Source: Siphonodentalium dalli (Eukaryota; Mollusca; Scaphopoda; Gadilida; Siphonodentaliidae). From it: a stretch of DNA of 64,000 nucleotides. The stretch is from NCBI GenBank assembly GCA_032622095.1, contig CP136067.1, positions 200,160,052-200,224,051 of the forward strand, in the 5' to 3' direction. Shown here piece after piece: positions 46,889 to 55,725 of the stretch; the stretch's first letter is position 1; each line of letters opens with the position of its first letter. A program made the position numbers and the translations under genes. The notes beneath the pieces were generated by a model. The model was not told where the DNA came from, searched no databases, and saw only the letters and a program-made list of their open reading frames with translations.

Positions 46889-47895
46889 GGTTACCCTGGA
46901 ACCTGGGGGAATCATGGGATAACCCCCCAGACTTTTCGGGGTCCATTTGTCCGATTACCGGATGGACGCATTCCCAATTGGATCTCTTATATACCCCAAA
47001 CAGATTACCTGATTTGAGGGTTAGAACAGTGACCCAGACTGATCAGTCGTTTCTGGCTGATGTATGCAGTCGTGAGGAACTGGCGGAGGTTCAGCGAAAA
47101 GATGCCGATATCGCTCCGATAATTGGGTGGCTAGAGACCGGACGGGAACCCAGTGAAGGTGAACTCTTTCTGTGTAGCAAGGCCACCAAATATATGTGGA
47201 TAAACCGGAGCAGGTTTCTTATGAAGGACAATCTTTTATACAAAGTGCGTAGGGGGCTAAGTCAAGTTGTGTTAATTCCGGCAAAGCATGCTAAAGAAGT
47301 TTTGATGTTAGCACATGATATTCCAACTTCGGGGCATCAGGGAGTCGCTTGGACAAGGGAATGTGTGCGCCAAAGTTATTATTGGTATGGGGTCTCGGAC
47401 GACATCAAAACTTTTGTGGCATCATGTCCCCAGTGCAATCAAGGTAAGAAAGCCACTAGACAGGCTAAATGGGAACAGGTGATTTACCATGCAGGCGCCC
47501 CTATGTAAAGGGTTCACATTGACTTTCTTGGGCCTCTTACTGTTAGCGAAAAAGGAAATAAATATATATTGGTAATGACTTGTCAATTCACAAAGTGGGT
47601 GGAATTCATTCCGTTGGAAGATCAGACCACGGAGACAGCTGCAATTATTGCAGTGAATGAATTCTTCACGCGATTCTGTTGTCCGTTGCAAATTTTCTCA
47701 GATCAAGGAGCCTGTTTTGTTTCGAAATTATTCACTGCTATGTGTGAGGCACTCCAAATCCATAAAGCACGTACAACAGCATATCGGCCCTCCGCGAACG
47801 GTGCCGCGGAACGCCAGAATCGTACACTTATGAATGCAATACGATGTTACAGAAATCATGAGACAAGTACTTACCACAGCTGGCAAGGGCGATGA
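46873..47895 (+). pseudogene. pol: Unit 3: integrase with added stop
   Basis: The frame is interrupted by TAA at 47506-47508 (Glu codon of AGAPMERVH), just before the first catalytic Asp. The downstream part keeps Asp277 and Glu313 equivalents. Zinc-domain residues are present. Confidence 0.9.
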
Positions 47896-48410
47896 GATCT
47901 TCCGTTCATCGTCTCACCGGTTTTACGCCAAATAAGATGATGCTGGGCCGTGAGGTTAATCACCCCGCAGATCTTGTTTACAATTTTCAACCGAAAGTCG
48001 TGGCATTCGAAAATGCAGCAGAGTATGTGCAAAATCTAGTCAAAATATCGAAAGAATGTCATGAAATTGCACGAACAAAACTAAAAACTGAAACGGAAAA
48101 GGCTAAACGAGATTATGACGTCAGGGCCAATAAATACGCATACAAACTATGTGATCTGGTATATTTACTTGACACTGCAACAAAAAAGGGCAATAATAGA
48201 AAATTGTCCCCTTTTTGGAAAGGCCCAGCAATTATCAGTGAAGTGTATACCCCATATTTGTATAAAATACTGTTAAAAAATGCTATTATGGTGGTAAATC
48301 ACGATCGCCTGAAAAAATGTCATGATCGAATACTGCCTCCATGGCTGAGTAAATGTGTAGATAGATTCCGGGAAACGGGAGAGGTAGCTATTGAAAAAAA
48401 AAACCGGTAG
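47859..48410 (+). pseudogene. pol: Unit 3: integrase C-terminal region
   Basis: As in unit 1 but with Cys replacing Gly in the LGDLVYLL strand. Confidence 0.87.
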
Positions 48411-48552
48411 ATTTTGTTTATGTCAGCAAAAGTACGGTGGAAAATTTATGCTACAATGCGATTTCTGTGATGAATGGTATCATGGGGAATGTGTTAATGT
48501 TACTCAGGAGGAAGCAGATAGTCTTGACAATTATAGATGTCCAAAGTGTTAA
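48400..48552 (+). CDS. Unit 3: PHD finger (shifted frame)
   Basis: The C4HC3 residues are unchanged from units 1 and 2, even though this unit has gained nonsense codons elsewhere. The segment is short, so chance preservation is possible. Confidence 0.83.
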   Translation, partial: KTGRFCLCQQKYGGKFMLQCDFCDEWYHGECVNVTQEEADSLDNYRCPKC

Positions 48553-48564
48553 GAAGGCATCATA

Positions 48565-48900
48565 TTGACTCAAATCTTCTGTTTTCCAGATTCACACATG
48601 AGTGACAGTGACAACGACAGCGTGATCTTGAGGTCTGGTCATGGCTCGCAACCACCGGATCATGGGTCAGAGAAGGTACACGATCAATCACGACCAGCCG
48701 TACCAGAGCCCATGAGAGGTGAGACTATTTTGACAGGGATTATCCCTGCACAAATTGAAAAACTTTATGACTACAAGTTCTCATGTTGGTGCACGGCCAA
48801 GAGTGGATCCTTAACAGGTCCCTACATGAAAGACGTTATGACTACAAGTTCTCAAGTTGGTGCACAGCCAAGAGTGGACTCTTACCATGTCCCTACATGA
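48565..48900 (+). CDS. Unit 3: short acidic ORF
   Basis: Same as units 1 and 2 with one Pro-to-Gln change (GSQPPDHG). Function unknown. Confidence 0.4.
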   Translation: MTQIFCFPDSHMSDSDNDSVILRSGHGSQPPDHGSEKVHDQSRPAVPEPMRGETILTGIIPAQIEKLYDYKFSCWCTAKSGSLTGPYMKDVMTTSSQVGAQPRVDSYHVPT

Positions 48901-49192
48901 AAAGTATCCGACACAATGACTGATTAATAATTCTACGGTAACCGAAATTATTTCATAGTTATTTAGAAAGCTGATGGTGAAGTTGTAAACCAACGATAAC
49001 CGGGGTCACCACATGTTCCATGACAATCCAAATGACTTAGTTCTTGCATAAAGATTGTCCAGAAAATGTTTAATAAATTATCTACCGATAACCGGGATTG
49101 TATCAGAGAATTTTTTTCATTGCATTACCTTATTACTCAGACTTTGCAATCCCCCGACAACCGGGGTTGCACTATTCATTAGAGAGCATCTA
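48761..49192. repeat. Fourth spacer copy, leading into TatD
   Basis: It follows the array spacer closely (67-bp repeats and four CGATAACCGGG-like motifs) up to GAGAGCATCTAAA. It then departs: the array units continue ATTCATGG (pol), while here CATGTGGCAGG begins the antisense TatD coding sequence. The CTA at 49190 is the TatD stop codon. The spacer is therefore the 3' flank of TatD. Confidence 0.88.
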
Positions 49193-49884
49193 AACATGTG
49201 GCAGGTGGATTCCGTAAACATCCTTGGCATTTGCCGCAGTCATGGAAAGAAACTCTTGCACGTCCATATTCAAAATACACGCCAGTTCCATTGCCACTTC
49301 ACCAATTACCTCTGGAGTGGTATGATCACGCCCTTCCGTAGGAAAATGTGGCGCATCTGACTCTAGTAGCAGCCGGTTTAAACGAACTGCACGCACCCCT
49401 TCTTTCTGAAGCTCACTGAAACGTGCACAGGCTCCTGTGTATCCAAAATATGTGTTTGGCCTGTTGTGGGTCCAAGCATGCACTGCATGTTTGGTGCCAG
49501 TGAAACAGTGATAATGGAGTTCCTGATCCAGATGTGTCTGTGTCTGCACGACTTCAAGCGCCGTAAAACTCACATCATGCCCTAGCGACTTCCCTTGCGG
49601 TCCCCTTAGGTGCATGATGATTGGTTTGTTAAAGAATCGGCCCAAAGATAACAACTCCCGAAAAATGTCGTCATGGCCTGCTCATTCAAGTTGGGAATCG
49701 ATCGATCCAGCCCAATCTCTCCGAATGCGATAACCGCCGGATGTTGTGCTAATGCTCGCAGGGCAGCCATTTTTTCGGGCGCTTTCAATTGCTCATATTT
49801 CTTGGGGTGACACCCAACTGCCACTCTCCAGTGTGGATTGGCTGTCAAATCCCCGATAACCGGGTAGGTCTCTGGATCACAGTC
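49190..49884 (-). pseudogene. TatD-family metal-dependent nuclease (TATDN2-like), 5'-truncated and frameshifted
   Basis: On the minus strand, DCDPETYP (49883-49860) leads into VAVGCHPKK (about 49815), GEIGLDR (about 49715; metal-binding Glu), then MHLRG (about 49612; His), YHCFTG (about 49515; His) and LLESDAPHF (about 49360; Asp). These are the usual TatD motifs in order, ending at a stop at 49190. Missing is the N-terminal H-x-H metal site: coding similarity ends at about 49884, where LTR-like DNA starts. One T is missing from the T5 run at about 49668, shifting frame between the GEIGLD and MHLRG parts. TatD proteins are Mg-dependent 3'-5' exonucleases or AP endonucleases. The gene is antisense to pol and its 3' flank is co-amplified in the array, so it may be element cargo. 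Confidence 0.88.
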
Positions 49885-50050
49885 GTGAGTATAATATCCT
49901 TTTCTATTCCATATATAATATTCTTACATGTGATACCCCCTATTTTCACATTAATATGATACAATCTTCACGTTTCTGCATATATATATCCTTTTCTATT
50001 CCATATATAATTTTCTTACATGTGATAGCCCCTATTTTCACACTAATGGC
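49885..50050. mobile_element. Partial LTR-like repeat, inverted relative to 37660 and 54518 copies
   Basis: 49885-49988 is the reverse complement of 54586-54690 (CTTTTCTATTCCATATATAA, ACATGTGATACCCCCTATTT). A second, shorter tandem copy follows at 49988-50046. TATA-like ATATATAATATTC is inside. It sits immediately upstream of gag and may be the residue of its 5' LTR or promoter region. Confidence 0.65.
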
Positions 50051-50355
50051 GTCGTTTCGTTAAAATATCGTGCTATTATTAGCCCATTTTGCCTTATCCA
50101 TTTTCGCGTCGACAACGTGTTTTTCTCGCGTTCGTATTTCGATTTCCATCGTTATCGCGTCGTTTGATATTGTATTTATATTGTATTAAACATATTGGTT
50201 TTGTTTATATCTCTGCCTTCGTCTTATAGTTGTAGTTTTAGGTAGATTTCGTCTTCTGTCCTGTTTACCTTTTTTCTTTCGGAAAATTGAGTTGATTAAT
50301 TTTTGTTTTTTTTGTCAATCCCGAATGATATTTTGTCCATACCAGTTATTGCAGT
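50051..50355 (+). other. Leader before gag
   Basis: T-rich non-coding sequence between the LTR-like repeat and the gag start. No primer-binding site complementary to a tRNA 3' end could be recognised with confidence. Confidence 0.4.
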
Positions 50356-51879
50356 ATGTCTGTCAAAATAAAAATCAATGAGGCTGGTTTGGAGGATTTG
50401 ACAAAAATCCCACATGTCGATGACTCGATAGCTGTGGCTATAATTTTGAAACGTCGGGAAGTGGTAACTTTATTCAGAGATGATTTAGTGAATATCCCGC
50501 GTTTTCGTGGGTCACAAAAACAATGGTCGGTTATCGATTTCAGTCCAGCGCCATCAGGTACACCCGCCGATAATTGGCTTCCATTTAAATTGGATCCAAC
50601 AAAGACATCACATTTCGATGATTATCCAGCGGGGTACGATTCTGGTCAGGCTGCAGCCGAATCGTCAGCTATGCTCAGCCCCCCACAATCAACAAACACA
50701 CTTGACTCCAAACAAGAACCGTTGCGTAGATACAATGCCGAAAAATCTTTTATCATGGGCGTCCATGATGTTATTGAATCACACAAATTAGCAGACGCCA
50801 CTCGACGAAGGTTGTCGTGGACGCCAGGGAGTCAAAGTACTCACGATACACCACACGGTCTGGTGTCAATGGCTACGGGAACTCAATATATGGTAAGTAC
50901 CCAAGCAGTGACAGGTGCTGCCACGGTAGTCACTCGTGCATCAGGGCCAATTAGTTTTGGGGACACTGTTAAGTCAAATACGGTGACCACCCATAGTACT
51001 TGGCAGGCAACCGATCAACTGCAACAATCCATGACATCGGCTATGTCTGCGTTGGGACAACTTCCATCTTTTCAACCTAGTTTTATGACGACCCAAAGGT
51101 CATCAGCTGGGCATCATGACTTGCCTAATCAGGTTGCATCGTTGCCAATACCACAAGCTCCATCTGCTCAGTCAACCACCCCAGTCACGCGGTTGTCAAT
51201 ATCAAATGCTATTTTGACGAATCCCAATTACTCGCAGGTCTCATCCACATATACATACTCCGCAGTACCTGATACCCGGTTAACGGTGACAAATTATCAG
51301 GCGGGTTATGTACCAACAACCAACCCGACATTGGGTGTTCAGAATAACCTACATATGTCGACATTTGATCTCAGTCAGCCTCCACCAAATTATGGACGGC
51401 ATGACCAGCAACTATTCAATACTGTTCCGACATCAAATACTTTTAACGCTCCAGTTGGTTATCAACTTGGACAAATTCAAACACCGGTTATGCAACCGGG
51501 GTGGCAGCAACCATCGGTCATTCAACAACCGGTGATGCAACAACCACCGGTGATGCAACAACCACCGGTGATGCAACAACCACCTGTGATGCCACAACAA
51601 CCGGTGATACCACAACAACAACCAGTGATCCAACCACAACAACCATCAGTGCAACAACCGGTATATCACCAGCCGGTATATCAACAGCCGGTCCTTCCAC
51701 ATATTGTTCCACAGCAACCAGTTTTTTTTCAACCACAACATCAGGGACCACCCGGTTACCAGGGTCACCCGAACAGAATCATTGGCAATATGGTAGAGAC
51801 AGGCGGTTATCTCGAATGCCCAAAGGTTTCTTTTATGATGGGTGGAGGCGTGGAATCCTTTCAAATTAAAATTTGTTAA
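50356..51879 (+). CDS. gag: Ty3/gypsy gag, N-terminal 507 residues
   Basis: The start ATG at 50356 follows TTGCAGT and opens a 507-codon frame. Residues 5-45 (KININEAG-like INEAGLEDLTKIPHVDDSIA and KRRE) look like a ComEA-type helix-hairpin-helix: 'I N x A x x E/D x L x x I P x V x x x x A x x I x x R R E'. A long Ser/Thr/Gln/Pro-rich, probably disordered region follows. Residues of about 385-460 are Q-P-rich tandem repeats (VMQQPP several times, then VIPQQQP, VYQQP). The frame ends at 51877 just as the capsid-like domain begins in another frame (51842 onward), so a frameshift lies between 51842 and 51877. It is the front half of a gypsy element whose pol is cut at 54215. Confidence 0.8.
   Translation: MSVKIKINEAGLEDLTKIPHVDDSIAVAIILKRREVVTLFRDDLVNIPRFRGSQKQWSVIDFSPAPSGTPADNWLPFKLDPTKTSHFDDYPAGYDSGQAAAESSAMLSPPQSTNTLDSKQEPLRRYNAEKSFIMGVHDVIESHKLADATRRRLSWTPGSQSTHDTPHGLVSMATGTQYMVSTQAVTGAATVVTRASGPISFGDTVKSNTVTTHSTWQATDQLQQSMTSAMSALGQLPSFQPSFMTTQRSSAGHHDLPNQVASLPIPQAPSAQSTTPVTRLSISNAILTNPNYSQVSSTYTYSAVPDTRLTVTNYQAGYVPTTNPTLGVQNNLHMSTFDLSQPPPNYGRHDQQLFNTVPTSNTFNAPVGYQLGQIQTPVMQPGWQQPSVIQQPVMQQPPVMQQPPVMQQPPVMPQQPVIPQQQPVIQPQQPSVQQPVYHQPVYQQPVLPHIVPQQPVFFQPQHQGPPGYQGHPNRIIGNMVETGGYLECPKVSFMMGGGVESFQIKIC
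51500..51720 (+). repeat. CAACAACCACCGGTGATG coding minisatellite in gag
   Basis: An 18-bp unit encoding MQQPPV is repeated with variants through this segment. Because the unit is a multiple of three, all three frames are open, which creates false overlapping frames on both strands. Confidence 0.85.
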
Positions 51880-52438
51880 ATATGTGGAATCCCAGCAATG
51901 GGGGCCGGAGGAGATTAAACAAGCGTTACATTGGTGCATGAGTGGTAGAGCAAGCGAATATTTCACTTTGCTCACGGAAAGAAACCCCGATATTACGTCC
52001 GATCAATTATTGACTGGGCTTGAAACTCGTTTCGGGCATCATGACTTGCCGGAAACTACACAAATGCAGTTTCAGCAGGCCAAACAAGTTCCAGGTCAAT
52101 CTTTTGATGAGTGGACAGAAACTGTCCTATCATTGGCCACCAGGGCATTTCGGAATTGTCCCCCGGACTTTAACTTCAGGCAGGCTGTTTTAAGGTTTTG
52201 CCAGGGGTTCTCGGACATCAGGGCAGCATAATTGGTCAGTATGGAGACTCCACTAACCATGGAGCAGGCCATAAACCGCATAATGTGGCATCAACACAAC
52301 TATGCCGCCATTCATGGCTCCAAAATACCTCGCAGAGATGTTCGTCGATTATCGACAGATACGTCAGACGACGAAAGGATTCGTGTCGTTAGACCACAGG
52401 CTAGAGGGAGGCAAAGAGCCTCATTCATCGGAGTCTGA
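51842..52438 (+). pseudogene. gag: Gag capsid-like domain (retrotransposon gag family)
   Basis: The frame 51842-52231 reads WNPFKLKFVKYVE, QALHWCMSGRASEYF, LETRFGHHDLPETTQ, then QFQQAKQVPGQSFDEW and FCQGFSDIRAA. This is the standard order of Ty3/gypsy gag capsid helices (W..F...F, L...L.G.A..., L..RF, F....Q...E....). An in-frame TAA at 52229 interrupts it. The same frame continues past it (METPLTMEQAINRI) to 52438. It is in another frame from the N-terminal gag part. Confidence 0.85.
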
Positions 52439-52809
52439 CGAAGAACATAAAAAGGTTCAGAGGGGAGCGAATCCCAGGTATCGAAATACCGGGGAATTTT
52501 CACTGTGGAGATCTCGCACCCTAGCGCTCGAGACCAGTGTCGAGAGTTTACATCGGAAATTGGAGAAGATGACAGATACATTGTCGAAATTGTTACCTAG
52601 CAGTGAGAATTTCGGGGATAGATCACCACAAACTCCAAATAGAGGGGTCACCCTCACCTCAGTCTAAAGTTCAATGTTTTTCCTGTCGGGGTTACGGGCA
52701 CTATCAGAAGTTCTGCCCCTCAAGAAACCCAGTGAACCGTGTCAATAAAGATACGGCTGTCCGGTTCACGGAAAATTTAAATGGGACTGGGGCAGATCAC
52801 GAGGTCTGA
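52439..52809 (+). pseudogene. gag: Gag C-terminal coiled coil and CCHC zinc knuckle
   Basis: After a frame change the sequence encodes a short helix (ALETSVESLHRKLEKMTDTL, about 52523-52585). After a further change it encodes the zinc knuckle CFSCRGYGHYQKFC (52674-52715), an exact C-x2-C-x4-H-x4-C nucleocapsid motif. The frame stops at 52807. At least two frameshifts in 400 bp show the gag is dead. Confidence 0.85.
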
Positions 52810-52869
52810 ATATGCCCCCCGGGAACACACATGGCCTCAGCAGTGAAATGGATATTGGCAATTGTGGCG

Positions 52870-53330
52870 AATTAACCATTCAAAGGGTCAAATCATTTTC
52901 GGCTATCAAAATACCATTATAAATTGCCGGTACCCATGCTAAAGCTGTTGTTGATACCGCGGCAGATTCAACCATTATTTCAGATAGGTTGTTCCAGTTG
53001 TTGGAAGTGAAATTGATGAAATTTAACACTGCTGCCAGGGATAAACACATGTTTGGATGTCTGGTGGGCCTGTAGAAATTAAAATAGGCGATTTAATCTG
53101 TAGCGAAAATGTGTACGTGGCCCCAATTGAGGATCAAAGGATAGGATAGGATAGGATATTTTATTTAAATATACACATATTAATGCATAATACATTTGAC
53201 AAATATTATGTTGTATATTCGAGGGGTGGCATAGTCAGGCTAGACTGTCTTACTGCCACCCCCAGACTGTCTTACTGCCACCCCCACATGTTATTGGGCA
53301 TAGATTTTCTTAGAAAATACGATGCACGTA
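52870..53330 (+). pseudogene. pol: Retropepsin-like aspartic protease, interrupted
   Basis: VVDTAADSTIIS (Asp codon at 52953-52955) is the D-T/S-G/A catalytic motif with A in place of G, as in many gypsy elements. A stop lies a few codons upstream (52915-52917) and a frame break follows at about 53055. The protease resumes at MLLGIDFLRKYDARI (about 53286-53330), the conserved C-terminal block. Between them sits a foreign insertion at about 53137-53285. Confidence 0.75.
53137..53285 (-). mobile_element. Small retroposon insertion with (ATCCT)n tail
   Basis: Read on the minus strand it starts with two copies of GGGGGTGGCAGTAAGACAGTCT, then AT-rich DNA with AATAAAATATCC, and ends in three to four ATCCT units. 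A duplicated head with a pentanucleotide tail and an AATAAA-like signal suggests a short non-LTR retroposon. It splits the protease coding sequence. Confidence 0.65.
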
Positions 53331-54215
53331 TTACAGCCAACAATTATATCCAAAGAGGAAAGGTCTAGGGTCGCTAGAGTGTGTGTGGCTAACCATACTG
53401 TTATACCTTCGTTGTCTGTTGTGCGGTTAAAGTGTGACATTGACACACTCATTACCGAATTTATGATTGAGCCGAATCATGAATATATTGATCTCGTACT
53501 ACCCACAGTGCATCATGGTTCCGAGAGCCCCACGATTTGTTTGATTAATGCAAGCGAAATTGACGTGCACATTTACAAACACGATTGTATTGGGGAAGCC
53601 CAAGAAATTGACCAGATATGTCAACTATGTGACAAGTCGGGTGAGTGTCAACCTAGGTTATCTGATGAGTCGACACTTACTGACATGACACCTGTGGGTC
53701 AGGTGAGCAGGGTGGAATGTAGTGACGAAACAACAGAGGTTATCTCGGGTTGTTCGGATATGATTCCATGTGAAATATCCGAACTTCCTGAACATATCCA
53801 AGCATTATATCAAGGCTCGTCTCAGAATATACCCCAAGAAGAAGCTGCGTGTTGCGCACACTTGTTACTCAAGTATCAAGATGTGTTTGCGAAAGACGAG
53901 TTTGACTTGGGTAATTTTACGGAGATAGAGCATGGCATTCCTCTAATTGAAGGGGCGCGCCCTATTAAACAACCCATGAGGCGCACTCCAGCTTGTTTCG
54001 TTGGCCAAGATGAAGCCCATTTGAAACAATTGCTGGAGGCCAAAGTCATTCAGCCATCTATTTCTGAATGGGCGTCGGCCCCGGTTCTCGTCAAAAAGCG
54101 TGACTCCACATTGAGTTGGTGCATCGATTATCGCCGCGTCAACGCTGTTACAAGGAAAGAGGTCTATCCATTACCTAGAATTGATGACTGTCTAGATACC
54201 TTGGCCGGAAATTAA
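53322..54215 (+). pseudogene. pol: Ty3/gypsy pol: linker and RT fingers, cut in mid-RT
   Basis: A 297-codon open frame contains the protease-RT linker, then DVFAKDEFDLGNF, the conserved IEHGIPLIEGARPIKQP-like entry, LLEAKVIQPSISEWASAP, VLVKKRDSTLSWCIDYRRVN and YPLPRIDDCLDTLAGN (fingers and early palm). It ends exactly where the tandem units begin (they start with the next residues, SWFGKAD), at the junction GGAAATT near 54212. The catalytic YxDD, thumb and most of RNase H are missing. Confidence 0.9.
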
Positions 54216-54517
54216 TATTACGAACTGACCATACCAGCCTCCGATGGATTATGAATTTCAAAGAGCCGCAAGGTCAAATAGCACGATGGTTGGAAGAGCT
54301 TAGCTCCTACGATATGGCTATACAACATCGTAAAGGCTCCCATCACGTAAATACTGACGCTCTCTCACGAATACCTATCGGTAAGATGTGCGAGGACTAC
54401 TTTCCCGGTTGTAATCTGAAGGGTCTCCCATGTGGTGGGTGCAAATATTGCACTAGGGTTCACCAAAGCTGGACCAAGTTTGAAAGTGACGTTGATGATG
54501 TCATCCTGTCGACGACA
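54216..54517 (+). pseudogene. pol: RNase H C-terminal fragment joined after the deletion
   Basis: Matches 39598-39894 of array unit 1 (WIMNFKEPQGQIARWLEEL, DALSRIPIG, LPCGGCKYC) at about 93-95 percent by eye. It has substitutions such as GKMCEDYF for GEMCEEYF, so it comes from a diverged copy. It ends at GATGATGTCATCC, where the LTR-like repeat begins. Confidence 0.9.
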
Positions 54518-54880
54518 GTATATAATAAGTACAAGTTATATTAATACATGCACAAGATAATAAGGTTTATACTCACCAATATATATATGCAGAAACGTGA
54601 AGTTGTATCATATTAATGTGAAAATAGGGGGTATCACATGTAAGAATATTATATATGGAATAGAAAAGGATATTATACTCACGAATAATATATGTAGAAA
54701 TACGACGATTACAATGGATACAGCAACAACAATTATTTGACGATGTGTCTTCTATGGATTCAGTTTCGGTTCTGCCCGGCGTGATCCCGGAAGCTGGCAC
54801 TTGGTTCCCGGCGCCGTTAGGTGGCGCTGTCCAACAAGAATTAAACTGGTCCACACAATGTTTACATTTTCACTACAGCT
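54518..54880. mobile_element. LTR-like repeat, right copy (TG...CA ends)
   Basis: Starts TGTCGACGACAG and ends TTTTCACTACA, giving TGT...ACA ends. Same orientation as 37660-37945 and opposite to 49885-50050. It contains the 60-bp block (GTGAAAATAGGGGGTATCAC) missing from the left copy. No target duplication is visible at its edges. It may be a solo or rearranged LTR, or an unrelated small element with LTR-like ends. Confidence 0.6.
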
Positions 54881-54924
54881 ATCTAAACAAACCAGCGATG
54901 TGGCTTTTGTCGTAAATTTACAGT

Positions 54925-54992
54925 CAGTACATTCGCCTTGTATACATGTACTTTCAGAAAATACAAAACACCACAACGTTATACCCCACAAA
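54925..54992. repeat. Half-hairpin related to 55410-55554
   Basis: TACATTCGCCTTGTATAC...AAAACACCACAACGTTATACCCC resembles the right arm of the 55410-55554 hairpin. Its partner arm is missing here. Confidence 0.6.
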
Positions 54993-55409
54993 TGTCAGTG
55001 TCTCGATATCATTTGACCAAATTGCTTGACATGAAACCGCGACAGACACGGCGTGAAATACATCGCATTGAGTAAACAATTTCCGATTGTTTCAATTCAA
55101 CTTCAAGATCGCGGTAAAATCAAAACCGCAATTTGTAAGTGGTAAACATCTGAAAAAGACACCAGGTACACGCAGAAACTAATTGTTGTGCATATTTATT
55201 TCTATTTGAGGTGGCAATTTTTCATGTTTATCAGTATTTTTAACGATAAGAGCAATGGTAATTGGGGGACTATATTTTATTTAGCGCATTAAATTTAAAA
55301 TAAAAAGTCGTGAATTGGCTGAGTGTTTTCTATGGCCGCATATTTCGTTGATAATTACGAGCCATTTGTTTGTCTAAATAACAGTTTTAAGTTCGAAGAG
55401 CATTAGAAT

Positions 55410-55554
55410 GGGGATAACAGTGTGGTGTTTGTGATTTCGGATAGGTACATGGCGAATATACTGTGGCAAATTTAGTTAATGGGCGACGGGTATTTGCCAC
55501 AGTATATTCGCCTTGTACCTTTCCGAAATCACAAAACACCACACTGTTATCCCC
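55410..55554. mobile_element. 145-bp foldback with arms of about 62 bp
   Basis: The left arm, GGGGATAACAGTGTGGTGTT.., pairs with the right arm ending AACACCACACTGTTATCCCC. Five or fewer mismatches are visible. The loop is about 20 bases. No coding capacity. Confidence 0.88.
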
Positions 55555-55725
55555 TAAATAAAATTATTGAAGATTATAATTGTCTTTTTTTTGCTAATAT
55601 TAAATTAAATAAATTAAGTAAAATACAGTGAAATTATTTTTTTAATTATTTTTTATTACATTTTTGCGCACGTTGGCATCTCTCTGAGTGCATTCTAGTT
55701 GTATTAGGCAATTCGTCCTCGATTG

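Larger units (their letters stand above)
45284..48760 (+). repeat. Tandem array unit 3 (3,477 bp), most mutated
   Basis: The private changes include two nonsense codons (46598 and 47506), Gly to Cys at LGDLVYLL (about 48151), CCACCA to CAACCA in the small ORF (48650), and synonymous or minor ones (47871, 47886, 48271). This pattern shows no sign of selection to keep the frame. Confidence 0.92.

Noticed and set aside
51433..51975. Several overlapping frames on both strands over the gag repeats
   Set aside because: An 18-bp coding repeat leaves all frames open. Only the plus frame continuous with the gag start is supported.
37660..54880. One intact 17-kb LTR retrotransposon between the outer repeats
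   Set aside because: The internal gene order (three pol halves, then gag) and the inverted inner LTR-like piece do not fit a single element.
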